64,000 nucleotides of DNA from Shinella sp. SUS2 (GTDB lineage: Bacteria; Pseudomonadota; Alphaproteobacteria; Rhizobiales; Rhizobiaceae): contig NZ_KQ410730.1 of assembly GCF_001262505.1 (NCBI RefSeq), positions 186,001 through 250,000 on the forward strand, in the 5' to 3' direction. This document shows positions 33,001 through 40,109 of the stretch, one piece after another. Under the pieces are notes generated by a model. The model saw only the letters and a program-made list of their open reading frames with translations. It searched no databases and was not told the DNA's origin. The translations under genes were made by a program, and so were the position numbers. Positions within the stretch are counted from its first letter, which is position 1; each line of letters begins with the position of its first letter.

Positions 33001-33256
33001 AGGTCGCCTGGCTGTTCATGTAGAGCATGTCCTCGACGCCGTTGATCTGCTCTTCGAGCGGTGTCGCGACGGTTTCGGAAATGACGACCGGGTTTGCACC
33101 GGGATAGGTGGCGCGCACGACGATCGAGGGCGGAACGACCTCGGGATATTCGGAGATCGGCAGGGCGCGCATGCCGATCAGGCCGGCGACCACGATGAGG
33201 ATCGACAGCACACCGGCAAAGACCGGGCGATCGATGAAGAAACGGGAGATATTCAT
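30068..33256 (-). CDS. RND efflux pump inner-membrane transporter, HAE-1 (AcrB/MexF) type (1062 aa)
   Basis: Proton-driven multidrug efflux subunit. It starts MNISRFFIDRPVFAGVLSIL, with the typical 12-segment topology and two large periplasmic domains. The proton relay residues are present: the Asp pair in TM4 (IGIVVDDAIVVVEN, about residues 400-413) and the Lys in TM10 (GLSAKNAILIVEFA, about 930). Length is normal. ATG 33256 is chosen because the 45-residue upstream extension has no family match. It lies downstream of the fusion-protein gene, separated by a repeat element. No outer-membrane channel gene is in the cluster, so a TolC homologue elsewhere is expected. Sequence resembles MexF more than AcrB, but I do not assign a symbol. 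Confidence 0.94.
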   Translation of the reverse strand: MNISRFFIDRPVFAGVLSILIVVAGLIGMRALPISEYPEVVPPSIVVRATYPGANPVVISETVATPLEEQINGVEDMLYMNSQATSDGVLTLTVTFKLGTDPDKAQQLVQNRVSQAEPRLPAEVRALGVTTVKSSPDFIMVVNLVSKTDRYDITYLRNYATLNIKDRLARIEGVGQVQVFGAGDYAMRVWIDPQKAAEHALAASDISNAIREQNVQAAAGIIGASPTSSDVNLQLNVNAQGRLRTPEEFGNIIVKTGTEGEITRLRDVARIEMGAADYSLRSLLDGEPAVAVAVLQAPGSNAIEIADNVRATMDQLQLAMPEGVKYEIVYDTTEFVRASIEKVVDTLLEAIALVVLVVIVFLQTWRASIIPLLAVPVSIIGTFAVMYAFGFSVNALTLFGLVLAIGIVVDDAIVVVENVERNIENGLTPREATYRAMREVSGPIIAIALVLVAVFVPLAFISGLSGQFYRQFALTIAISTVISAINSLTLSPALAALLLKDHHAPKDWLTRIMDGLFGWFFRGFNRAFNAAGKGYGRSVGGLVSRKSLVMAVYLALVGATYAVFNAVPGGFVPAQDKQYLIGFAQLPDGATLDRTEEVIKKMSEIALEQPGVEHAIAFPGLSINGFTIGSNSGIVFASLAPFEERTTPELSGGAIAMQLNQKFSGIQDAFIAMFPPPPVNGLGTTGGFKLQIEDRAGLGYGPLNEATQAFLAKAYQTPELAGLFSSFQINVPQLYADLDRSKAQQLGVRVTDVFETLQIYLGSLYVNDFNAFGRTYSVRVQADSAFRAKPEDIGQLKVRSQSGEMIPLAALLKVDATTGPERTTRYNGFLAADINGGPAPGFSSGQAQAAVERIAAETLPSGIDFEWTDLTYQQILAGNSSIVVFPLALLLVYLVLAAQYESLTLPIAIIMIVPMGVLAALAGVWYTGGDNNVFTQIGLVVLVGLSAKNAILIVEFARELEFEGRTPVQAAIEASRLRLRPILMTSMAFIMGVVPLVLSTGAGAEMRAAMGLAVFSGMIGVTFFGIFMTPVFYVLLRRLAGNRPLVQHGKSTMEGESEAHAA

Positions 33257-33426
33257 GGCGAAAGGACCCCTCTCCAGGGACGAACAGGCCCATCCGGCGG
33301 GCGATGCGCCGCCGGCGGGTATGGGATTGTTGCTTGCATTGGGGCAGGGCGGGTGAGCGTCCTGCCGATCTTTGGTTATGGCGATCGCCACGCCTTCCGT
33401 AGGGAAGATCGTCGCAGTCGGTCTGG

Positions 33427-33563
33427 CCCCTCATCCGGCCTGCCGGCCACCTTCTCCCCGTAAACGGGGCGAAGGGGATCCGCCGCGCCGGTTTCCCCTA
33501 TCGTGCCCGTTCGTGGGGCACGTCCCCTCCCCCCGCTTGCGGGGAGAGGGTTAGGGTGAGGGG
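33427..33563. repeat. RIME-like element (137 bp) within the efflux operon
   Basis: It begins CCCCTCATCCGGCCTGCCGG and ends TTAGGGTGAGGGG, with a hairpin CTCCCCGTAAACGGGG near the left and CCCCGCTTGCGGGG near the right. It matches the 138-bp element at 44389-44526 in ends and layout. It fills much of the 327-bp gap (33257-33583), in which I see no other gene. Confidence 0.85.
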
Positions 33564-33583
33564 CCGAACCTCGACCCGCCCGC

Positions 33584-34774
33584 TTACTTCACCGAGGCGA
33601 CGTTCTCCTGCACCTGCGGATCGACGACGACACCCGGGCGGATGCGCTGCAGGCCGTTGACGACGATGCGGTCACCGCCGGAAAGGCCGCTTTCGACGAT
33701 GCGCTCATTGCCCGAGAGGCCGCCGAGCACGACCGGCCGGTAGGTCACCTTGTTGTCCTTGTCGATGACGAAGACGAACTTCTTGTCCTGGTCCGTGCCG
33801 ACAGCCTTCTCGCTGACGAGGATCTTGCTCTCGGCCCTGGGCTCGCCCATGCGGATGCGCACGAACTGGCCGGGGATCAGCCGGCCGCCGGGATTGTCGA
33901 AGACGGCGCGCACGGTGATCGTGCCGCTTGCCGCATCCACCTCGTTGCCGATGAGCTGGAGCTTGCCGTGGATCGGCGTGCCCTCGTCGACAAGCGTGCC
34001 GACTTCGACCGGGATCTGGTCGATCGGCGGCAGTGCGCCATCGGAGGCCGGCAGGGCGGCGAGCGCCTTGGCGACCGTCTCCTCGCTGACATTGAAGCCG
34101 GCATAGATCGGATCGACCGAGACGAGCGTCGTCAGGGCCGGCGAGGCGGAGCCTTCGGCAACGAGGTTGCCGACGGTGATCTCCACTTTGCCGACACGGC
34201 CGGCGACCGGTGCGCGCACTTCGGTATAGCCGAGCTGGAGCTTTGCGGCATGCAGGGCGGCTTGCGCCGTCTTCAGCGCGGCGCGGGCCTCGGCCAGCGC
34301 GTTCTGGCGCTGATCGACCTCGCTCTGCGAGACGCTGTTGCTCTTGGCAAGCCGCTCACCGCGTTCCAGTTCGATCGAGGCGAGTTTCACTCGCGCTTCG
34401 GCGGAGGCGTACTGGCCTTCGGCCTGCGTCACCGCTGTCCTGTAGGGCTCCTGGTCGATGGTGAAGAGCAGGTCGCCCGCCTTCACCAATGCGCCTTCGC
34501 GGAAATTCACCGCCTCGATGGCGCCGGCGACGCGCGAGCGGATCTGCACGCGGTCGATGGCCTCCAGGCGGCCGGAAAACTCCTGCCAGGCGACGACATC
34601 GCGGTTCTCGACGACGGCGACCGTGACCGGCACCGCCGGCACTTCGGCCGTCACGGTGGCTTCGGCCTGGGCGACGTTGCCCGGCAGTTGGAAATAAAGG
34701 GCTGCGGCGGAAACGGACACAGCCAGTGCCAGGCCGGCGCCCGTCAGGGCCCAGCGTTTGCGCTTCGACGTCAT
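33584..34774 (-). CDS. RND efflux membrane fusion protein (396 aa)
   Basis: Periplasmic adaptor linking the RND transporter to an outer-membrane channel. The N-terminus has a signal/anchor (WALTGAGLALAVSVSAAALYF); the biotinyl-lipoyl half motifs (SGRLEAIDRVQIRSRVAG and APVAGRVGKVEITVGN) flank an alpha-helical hairpin (about residues 110-180), followed by beta-barrel and membrane-proximal domains. No lipobox Cys is present, so it is likely anchored by an uncleaved helix. It is the second gene of the minus-strand run hydrolase-MFP-RND, 58 bases after the hydrolase stop. Confidence 0.94.
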   Translation of the reverse strand: MTSKRKRWALTGAGLALAVSVSAAALYFQLPGNVAQAEATVTAEVPAVPVTVAVVENRDVVAWQEFSGRLEAIDRVQIRSRVAGAIEAVNFREGALVKAGDLLFTIDQEPYRTAVTQAEGQYASAEARVKLASIELERGERLAKSNSVSQSEVDQRQNALAEARAALKTAQAALHAAKLQLGYTEVRAPVAGRVGKVEITVGNLVAEGSASPALTTLVSVDPIYAGFNVSEETVAKALAALPASDGALPPIDQIPVEVGTLVDEGTPIHGKLQLIGNEVDAASGTITVRAVFDNPGGRLIPGQFVRIRMGEPRAESKILVSEKAVGTDQDKKFVFVIDKDNKVTYRPVVLGGLSGNERIVESGLSGGDRIVVNGLQRIRPGVVVDPQVQENVASVK

Positions 34775-34832
34775 TGTCTTTTCTCCTTGCGGCCTTTCCG
34801 GCCACGCTCTATCGGCTTGTTCTCAATGCAAA

Positions 34833-35630
34833 TTAGTGAATGCTTATATCCTTGATGAAATCGGAGAAATGGTCGGCGAGGGAGTTTCGCCATGCTCCGG
34901 TGACATCGGATTTCCCGCTGTAAATCGAAGACCAGCCTGTTCCCGCGGGAAGAACATGCTGCTGAACCTTGACGCCCGACGCCCTCAGACGGTCGGCATA
35001 ACCCTGCGCCTCGTCGAGGAGCGGGTCGTCCGCCGCCGACAGGACAAGGGCCGGGGCGACGCCCGAGAGCCGTGAACAGAGGCTCGGGGCGGCGTAGGGG
35101 TGGCAAACGCCGCCGCTGAGATAATGGCTCCAGCCATTGGACCAACGCTCGCGCATCCCGATCTCATCGGCGCTGCGGAAGGAGGTCGTACCCATGAAGG
35201 GATCAAGCAGCGGCGAGATGAGCACCTGGCCGTCGAGCTCGTTGGCAAAGTGGTCGCGCGCCTTGAGCGCCACGCCGGCGGCGATGTTGCCGCCCGCTTC
35301 CTCGCCGCCGATGAGCAGCGGCGACTTGCGGTCGCCGAGGCCTGCACACTTCTTGGCAAGATAGGAAAACACCGAGAAGCCGACTTCCAGCGGCTGGGGG
35401 AAGATCCCGCCACCCGGCGCATTATAGTCGGGCACGGCGACGATGGCACCGGTCGCAGCCAGCATTTCGGCAAGCGGGCACTCGACAACACCGGATTCGA
35501 GGAAAGCGCCGCCATGAAAGTAGAGCAGGATGGGGGCGCCCTTGGCGAACTCCGCTCCCTGATAGACGCGCGCGGACACGGGGCCGCTGGCCACCTTGTC
35601 GAACGTCATGTCCTTGATCTCTACCGACAT
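34833..35630 (-). CDS. HSL-like alpha/beta hydrolase lacking catalytic Ser and His (265 aa)
   Basis: The fold matches hormone-sensitive-lipase-type hydrolases, with the oxyanion HGGAF (residues 39-43) and a DDPLLDEA acidic-residue segment (about 201-208). The nucleophile elbow, normally G-D-S-A-G-G, reads G-E-E-A-G-G (109-114), so Glu replaces the Ser; the codons (GAGGAA at 35304-35309) are unambiguous. The expected C-terminal His is replaced in GTGWSSI (about 231-237). Normal catalysis is therefore unlikely. It is the first gene before the fusion protein and pump genes and is divergent from a LysR gene, so a ligand-binding or regulatory role is possible (inference). Confidence 0.82.
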   Translation of the reverse strand: MSVEIKDMTFDKVASGPVSARVYQGAEFAKGAPILLYFHGGAFLESGVVECPLAEMLAATGAIVAVPDYNAPGGGIFPQPLEVGFSVFSYLAKKCAGLGDRKSPLLIGGEEAGGNIAAGVALKARDHFANELDGQVLISPLLDPFMGTTSFRSADEIGMRERWSNGWSHYLSGGVCHPYAAPSLCSRLSGVAPALVLSAADDPLLDEAQGYADRLRASGVKVQQHVLPAGTGWSSIYSGKSDVTGAWRNSLADHFSDFIKDISIH

Positions 35631-35676
35631 CGTCTCGCCCTCGCCCCGCTCCGGAATTAGAATGGGGCCTCACCAT

Positions 35677-35705
35677 TTATATCGTACCTGATCTCTGCGA
35701 TATAA
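35677..35705. promoter_or_regulatory. Inverted repeat between efflux operon and LysR gene
   Basis: TTATATCG (35677-35684) and CGATATAA (35698-35705) are exact inverted repeats 13 bases apart, in the 142-bp divergent region. The size and AT-rich arms fit a LysR-type recognition site that controls both directions. Confidence 0.65.
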
Positions 35706-35772
35706 GTGTGCTAAAACTGACTTCACTATCCAGAATTTCGAACAATCATAGCTTCCGACGCAGGAATGTTCC

Positions 35773-36687
35773 ATGGATCAGCTTTCCGCAATGCGTGCCT
35801 TTCTCCGTGTGGTCGAGACCGGCAATTTCACCCGGGCCTCCGCCGCGCTCGGCATGCCCAAGGCGACGGTGAGCAATCTCATCCAGAATCTGGAAACCCA
35901 TCTCCAGACCAAGCTGCTCAACCGCACGACGCGGCGGGTGATGGTGACGACGGACGGCGCGCTTTATTACGAGCGGGCAATCCAGATCGTCGCGGAGATC
36001 GACGAACTCGACGGCAGCCTTTCACACTCCCATGCAAGCCCCCGTGGCCGGCTGCGCGTCGAGATGGCGGGGGCCTTCGCCGACCTCCTGATCATCCCGA
36101 AGCTCGGCGATTTCCATAAGAAGTATCCCGATATCCATATCGACCTCGGGGTCGGCGACCGGACGGTGGATTATCTCGCCGAGAACGTCGACTGCGCCCT
36201 GCGCGGCGGGGCGCCGGGCGACCAGTCGCTGATCGCAAGGCGGGTGGCGGAGATCGACGTGGTTACCTGTGCCGCGCCTGCCTATCTGGAGATCTTCGGC
36301 GCGCCGGAGCATCCGCTGGATCTCGGCGGGGAGCATCATTGCGTCAACTACTTCCTCGCACAGACGGGCCGCACCATGCCCTTCGAATTCGAGAAAGGCG
36401 CGGAAAAAATCGAGGTCAACAGCCGCTATATCGTGTCGGTCAACGATGCCCGCAGCTATCTCGCCGCCGCGCTCTCCGGCCTCGGCATCGTGCCGCTGCC
36501 GCGCTTCATGGCGACGGAGGCGCTGGCGAGCGGGGCGCTGGTGCCCGTTCTGCCCGGCTGGCGCTCCGAGCCCATTCCGCTCTACATCGTCTATCCGCCG
36601 AACCGACACCTCTCCAACAAGGTGCGCGTCTTCGTCGACTGGCTGGTGCGCCTGCTTGCCGAAGCACAGCTCGGCAAACCGGCCTAG
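35773..36687 (+). CDS. LysR family regulator divergent from efflux operon (304 aa)
   Basis: It starts MDQLSAMRAFLRVVETGNFT, with the LysR helix-turn-helix (ASAALGMPKATVSNLIQNLE, about residues 23-42) and a substrate-binding domain (about 90-295). It resembles the subgroup that often controls neighbouring efflux or oxidoreductase genes. It lies 142 bases from, and divergent to, the hydrolase-MFP-RND operon, with an inverted repeat between them. Activation of the pump by an unknown aromatic or toxic ligand is inferred. Confidence 0.92.
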   Translation: MDQLSAMRAFLRVVETGNFTRASAALGMPKATVSNLIQNLETHLQTKLLNRTTRRVMVTTDGALYYERAIQIVAEIDELDGSLSHSHASPRGRLRVEMAGAFADLLIIPKLGDFHKKYPDIHIDLGVGDRTVDYLAENVDCALRGGAPGDQSLIARRVAEIDVVTCAAPAYLEIFGAPEHPLDLGGEHHCVNYFLAQTGRTMPFEFEKGAEKIEVNSRYIVSVNDARSYLAAALSGLGIVPLPRFMATEALASGALVPVLPGWRSEPIPLYIVYPPNRHLSNKVRVFVDWLVRLLAEAQLGKPA

Positions 36688-36817
36688 GCCGAAACGGCTG
36701 TCTCGTCATGACGCCGGCACAGGGGAGAAGGCATGTCCGGTTTGACGGCGCGAATACGGGTCGCACCCGGCAAACGGAACGCGGCGACCACCCTCAAGAA
36801 CGAGAGGATGCCGGTTC

Positions 36818-37243
36818 TTGGCGTTTGACACGCACGATTTCGAGATCGAGGAGATCCTGTTTGAGGAGGGCGAACTCCTCGTGCTCTCGCTCGGCTTTGC
36901 GTCAGCGGACGATCCGCTCGACATCTTGCACATCGCCTGCGGGCGTACCCGGAGCAGCACGGAACCGCCGCTCCTCGAAGACCTGCTCTATCTTGAACGC
37001 ACGGACCAGGACCTTGCCTGCGACGGCCACGCGGTGCGTGCGCTCATCGGCCATCCCGACCATGTCGAGCTTGTCCTGACGGAGGAGGGCGCTGCCGCCC
37101 TCGGCCTTGCCGCCCGCACGCGCTTCCGGTTCACCCGCCAGCCGTCGCTCGCCGCCGACGCGCTGCGGCTGCTTGCCGCCATGGCCGCTGCCGGCCAGAG
37201 CCAGGTTGCCATGCGGAAGGCCGTCTCTCCGAGTGCGACATAG
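36818..37243 (+). CDS. Imm10-like immunity-domain protein (141 aa)
   Basis: An acidic protein whose N-terminal 100 residues (FEIEEILFEEGELLVLSLGF, then LERTDQ and VELVLTEEGAAALGL) resemble my recollection of the Imm10 family, which protects against polymorphic toxins. This is a pattern-level match, not a search result. The start is taken as TTG 36818, with GAGAGG about ten bases upstream; no in-frame ATG or GTG exists between the upstream stop (36743-36745) and this point. No toxin gene is visible nearby: the neighbours are a LysR gene and a nitronate monooxygenase. It may be an orphan immunity gene or an unrelated small protein. Confidence 0.6.
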   Translation: MAFDTHDFEIEEILFEEGELLVLSLGFASADDPLDILHIACGRTRSSTEPPLLEDLLYLERTDQDLACDGHAVRALIGHPDHVELVLTEEGAAALGLAARTRFRFTRQPSLAADALRLLAAMAAAGQSQVAMRKAVSPSAT

Positions 37244-37305
37244 ACGCTCGTGGCAATGGGCGTATAACGGATCCAACACATCTTCCCCACCGAAAGGAAC
37301 AGCCC

Positions 37306-38382
37306 ATGGACCGCTGGCCCGACCGCCGCATTCTCGATCTCTTCGGCATCGACCTGCCCATCCTCCAGGCGCCGATGGCCGGCTCGACCGGAGCGGAGAT
37401 GGCCATCGCCGTTTCAAGGGCCGGCGGGCTGGGGTCACTGCCGAGTGCGCTGCTCAGCGTCGAGCAGGTACAGGCGGCGCTCACCGATATCCGCACCGCC
37501 ACGGATCGGCCGGTCAATGTGAATTTTTTTGCCCATACGCCGCCGACGGAGAACGCGGCCGCCGATGCGGCCTGGAAACAGGGTCTCTCCGGCTATTACC
37601 TCGAAGCGGGTCTCGACCCCGCCATGCCGATCCCCGCGACGGGGCGCGCGCCCTTCGACGACGCCTATTGCCGCGTGGTGGAAACGGTGCGGCCGGAGGT
37701 GGTGAGCTTTCATTTCGGCCTGCCGGAGGCGGGGCTGCTCGCAAGGGTCAGGGCGACGGGCGCGAAAATCATCTCGTCGGCGACGACGGTCGCCGAGGCC
37801 GTCTGGCTGGAGGCGCATGGCGTGGATGCGGTCATCGCCATGGGCTTCGAGGCCGGCGGCCACCGCGGCAGTTTCCTGACCGACAACATGGCGGCGCAGG
37901 TGGGCACGATGGCGCTGGTGCCGCAGGTGGTGGATGCGGTGAAGGTTCCCGTCATCGCAGCGGGCGGCATCGCCGATGGGCGAGGGGTGGCGGCGGCGCT
38001 GATGCTGGGCGCGTCGGCCGTGCAGGTCGGCACGGCCTATCTCTTCACACCGGAGGCGCGGATGAACCCGTTCCACAAGGCGGCGATGGCGACGGCACGC
38101 GACGACAACACGGCGCTCACCAATCTTTTCACCGGCCGGCCGGCACGCGGCATCTTCAACCGGCTGATGCGGGAGATCGGCCCGATGTCGGAGCTCGCCC
38201 CCGCCTTCCCGACGGCCGGCGGCGCGCTCGCCCCGATCCGCGCGAAGGCCGAGGCGGCGGGACGGGATGATTTCACCAATCTCTGGTCCGGCCAGGCCGC
38301 ACGGCTCGCGCGGGCCCTGCCGGCAGGGGAGCTGACGACAAAGCTCGTTGCGGAGGCGATGGAGGTTTTGGGGCGGCGTTAA
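37306..38382 (+). CDS. Nitronate monooxygenase / 2-nitropropane dioxygenase family (358 aa)
   Basis: FMN-dependent TIM-barrel enzyme that oxidises alkyl nitronates. The family segments are present: QAPMAG near residue 21, a GFEAGGHRG motif (about 184-192) with the catalytic His equivalent, AAGGIADGRG (about 222-231) and GASAVQVGTAYLF. The ATG at 37306 follows an AGGAA ribosome site. Related proteins also include enoyl-ACP reductases (FabK), but the AGGHRG pattern favours the nitronate group. No redox partner is needed. The next gene converges on it with a repeat between. Confidence 0.9.
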   Translation: MDRWPDRRILDLFGIDLPILQAPMAGSTGAEMAIAVSRAGGLGSLPSALLSVEQVQAALTDIRTATDRPVNVNFFAHTPPTENAAADAAWKQGLSGYYLEAGLDPAMPIPATGRAPFDDAYCRVVETVRPEVVSFHFGLPEAGLLARVRATGAKIISSATTVAEAVWLEAHGVDAVIAMGFEAGGHRGSFLTDNMAAQVGTMALVPQVVDAVKVPVIAAGGIADGRGVAAALMLGASAVQVGTAYLFTPEARMNPFHKAAMATARDDNTALTNLFTGRPARGIFNRLMREIGPMSELAPAFPTAGGALAPIRAKAEAAGRDDFTNLWSGQAARLARALPAGELTTKLVAEAMEVLGRR

Positions 38383-38405
38383 TGTGGACCAAGGTGTGAG
38401 CTTTG

Positions 38406-38465
38406 CCCCTCACCCTAACCCTCTCCCCGCAAGCGGGGAGAAGGTGCCGGCAGGCGGATGCGGGG
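38406..38465. repeat. RIME-like half element between convergent genes
   Basis: CCCCTCACCCTAACCCTCTC with the hairpin CTCCCCGCAAGCGGGGAG (38423-38440) and the tail GGCGGATGCGGGG. It may serve as a bidirectional terminator for the genes on both sides. Confidence 0.8.
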
Positions 38466-38487
38466 CGAAGTCGCTCTGAGTTCGACC

Positions 38488-39813
38488 TCAGTTCTGGTCG
38501 AGCGCCCGCGTCAGCGTCAGGGCCGCAATCGTGCAGATCGCGCCCGAGATCAGATAACCGCCGATGAAGATGATGCCGAAGCTGGTGGCAAGGCCGAGCG
38601 CCACGAGCGGCGCAAAGCCGGCGCCGACGAGCCAGGCGAGGTCCGAGGTCAGCGCCGCGCCGGTGTAGCGATAGTACTTCGTGAAGCGCGAGGAGACGGC
38701 GCCCGAGGACTGGCCGAAGGTGAGGCCGAGGATGAAGAAGCCGATCAGGATATAGGCATCCTGCCCCTTGCCGCCGGAATCCAGCAGGAACGGCGCGGAG
38801 AAGGAGAAGATCGCGATGAGGATGGCGCCGGCCATGAGCTGGTTGCGCCGCCCGATGCGATCGGCGATGACGCCCGAGAGCACGATCCCCACGGCGCCGA
38901 CGGCCGCGCCCGCCACCTGCACCCAGAGGAACTCCTGCACCGACTGGCCGCCATTGAGCGTGATCCAGGAGAGCGGGAAGATGGTGACGAGGTGGAACAT
39001 GGCGAAGCTTGCCAGCGGCACGAAGGCGCCGAGCACCACATCCATCGAATGTTTGCTGAGCATTTCGAAGACCGGCCGGGGCTGCAGTTCCTGCGCTTCC
39101 ATGGCCGCGCCGAACTCCTTGCTGGCGACGATGCGCAGGCGCGCGAAGAGCGCCACGACGTTGATGGCGAAGGCGACGAAGAACGGATAGCGCCAGCCCC
39201 AGGCGAGGAAATCCGCCTCCGAAAGACTGGTGACGAAATAACCGAACAGGATGCTGGCGAGCGCAAAGCCGAAGGGCGCGCCGAGCTGCGGGATCATCGC
39301 ATACCAGCCGCGGCGGTTTTCCGGCGCGCTGAGGCTGAGCAGCGAGGCGAGCCCGTCCCAGGCGCCGCCGAGCGCGAAACCCTGCCCCAGCCGGAAGAGC
39401 GCGAGCAGCGCGACCGCCCAGTAGCCGATCGTCTCGTAGCCCGGCAGGAAGGCGATGGAGGCGGTGGAGCCGCCAAGGATGACCAGTGCCACCGTCAGCT
39501 TGGTGCCGCGGCCGTAGTTGCGGTCGATCCACATGAAGACGAAGGAGCCGACCGGACGGGCGAGGAAGGCGAGGGGGAAGAGCGCGAAGGACATCAGCGT
39601 CGCGGCGACGGCGCTGCCGGCAAAGGGGAAGATCAGCTTCGGGAAAACGAGGATGGAGCCGAGGCCGTAAACGAAGAAATCGAAGAATTCGGAGGTGCGC
39701 CCGATCACCACGCCGATGGCGACACTGCCGGGCGACAGCGGCTTGTCGTCCGCATGCATGCGGCGGGCATCCCGCTCGAGACCGGAGGACGAAGGATTAG
39801 CGACCGAACTCAT
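38488..39813 (-). CDS. MFS transporter, metabolite:H+ symporter (MHS) type (441 aa)
   Basis: Twelve-segment major facilitator. The MHS/sugar-porter loop pattern is seen (RPVGSFVFMWIDRNYGRGTK, about residues 86-105; GVIADRIGRRNQLMAG about 318-333). An F-F-D-F-F segment in TM1 (SEFFDFFVYG) is typical of MHS carriers such as those for shikimate, citrate or alpha-ketoglutarate. The substrate is unknown. It is transcribed away from the cyo operon with a 296-bp shared upstream region. The N-terminal 30 residues are hydrophilic, and a later start is possible. Confidence 0.9.
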   Translation of the reverse strand: MSSVANPSSSGLERDARRMHADDKPLSPGSVAIGVVIGRTSEFFDFFVYGLGSILVFPKLIFPFAGSAVAATLMSFALFPLAFLARPVGSFVFMWIDRNYGRGTKLTVALVILGGSTASIAFLPGYETIGYWAVALLALFRLGQGFALGGAWDGLASLLSLSAPENRRGWYAMIPQLGAPFGFALASILFGYFVTSLSEADFLAWGWRYPFFVAFAINVVALFARLRIVASKEFGAAMEAQELQPRPVFEMLSKHSMDVVLGAFVPLASFAMFHLVTIFPLSWITLNGGQSVQEFLWVQVAGAAVGAVGIVLSGVIADRIGRRNQLMAGAILIAIFSFSAPFLLDSGGKGQDAYILIGFFILGLTFGQSSGAVSSRFTKYYRYTGAALTSDLAWLVGAGFAPLVALGLATSFGIIFIGGYLISGAICTIAALTLTRALDQN

Positions 39814-40109
39814 GAATTTCTCCGAGCAATGTGCGCCATGTCGTTAGAGTGTTGACTATTCGGCGTCCAATATCAAGAATTAGGCGAAACGTGCGCGTTG
39901 CGGCAAGATTGCGTCCGAACCTTCGATCCGTCGCAGCGGGCATGCGAGACCCGCGACGATTATTGCGCTAGATCAATTTTGCGGCGGCGGACAGCCCAAA
40001 TGTTTCTACCGCACTGCGACAGAATGCTGCGCTGCGACGAAGCACCTCACTTCCAAGCGCGACCATGCCCGCTTATTGCCGACTAGACAGAACGCAAGTT
40101 GAGGCCGCA
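39814..40109. promoter_or_regulatory. Divergent upstream region of MFS gene and cyoABCD
   Basis: No gene is seen in these 296 bases. TTGCGCTAGATCAA (39963-39976) differs from the FNR/FixK site TTGATCTAGATCAA at only two positions. A possible weak promoter, TTGACT-N17-AAGAAT, lies at 39852-39880. The repeated CTGCGAC (40014-40020 and 40032-40038 region) could be a redox-regulator site but cannot be assigned. Confidence 0.5.

Noticed and set aside
31415..33463. Plus-strand open frame of 682 codons opposite the RND pump gene
   Set aside because: Antisense shadow; Asp/Arg/His-rich with no family features.
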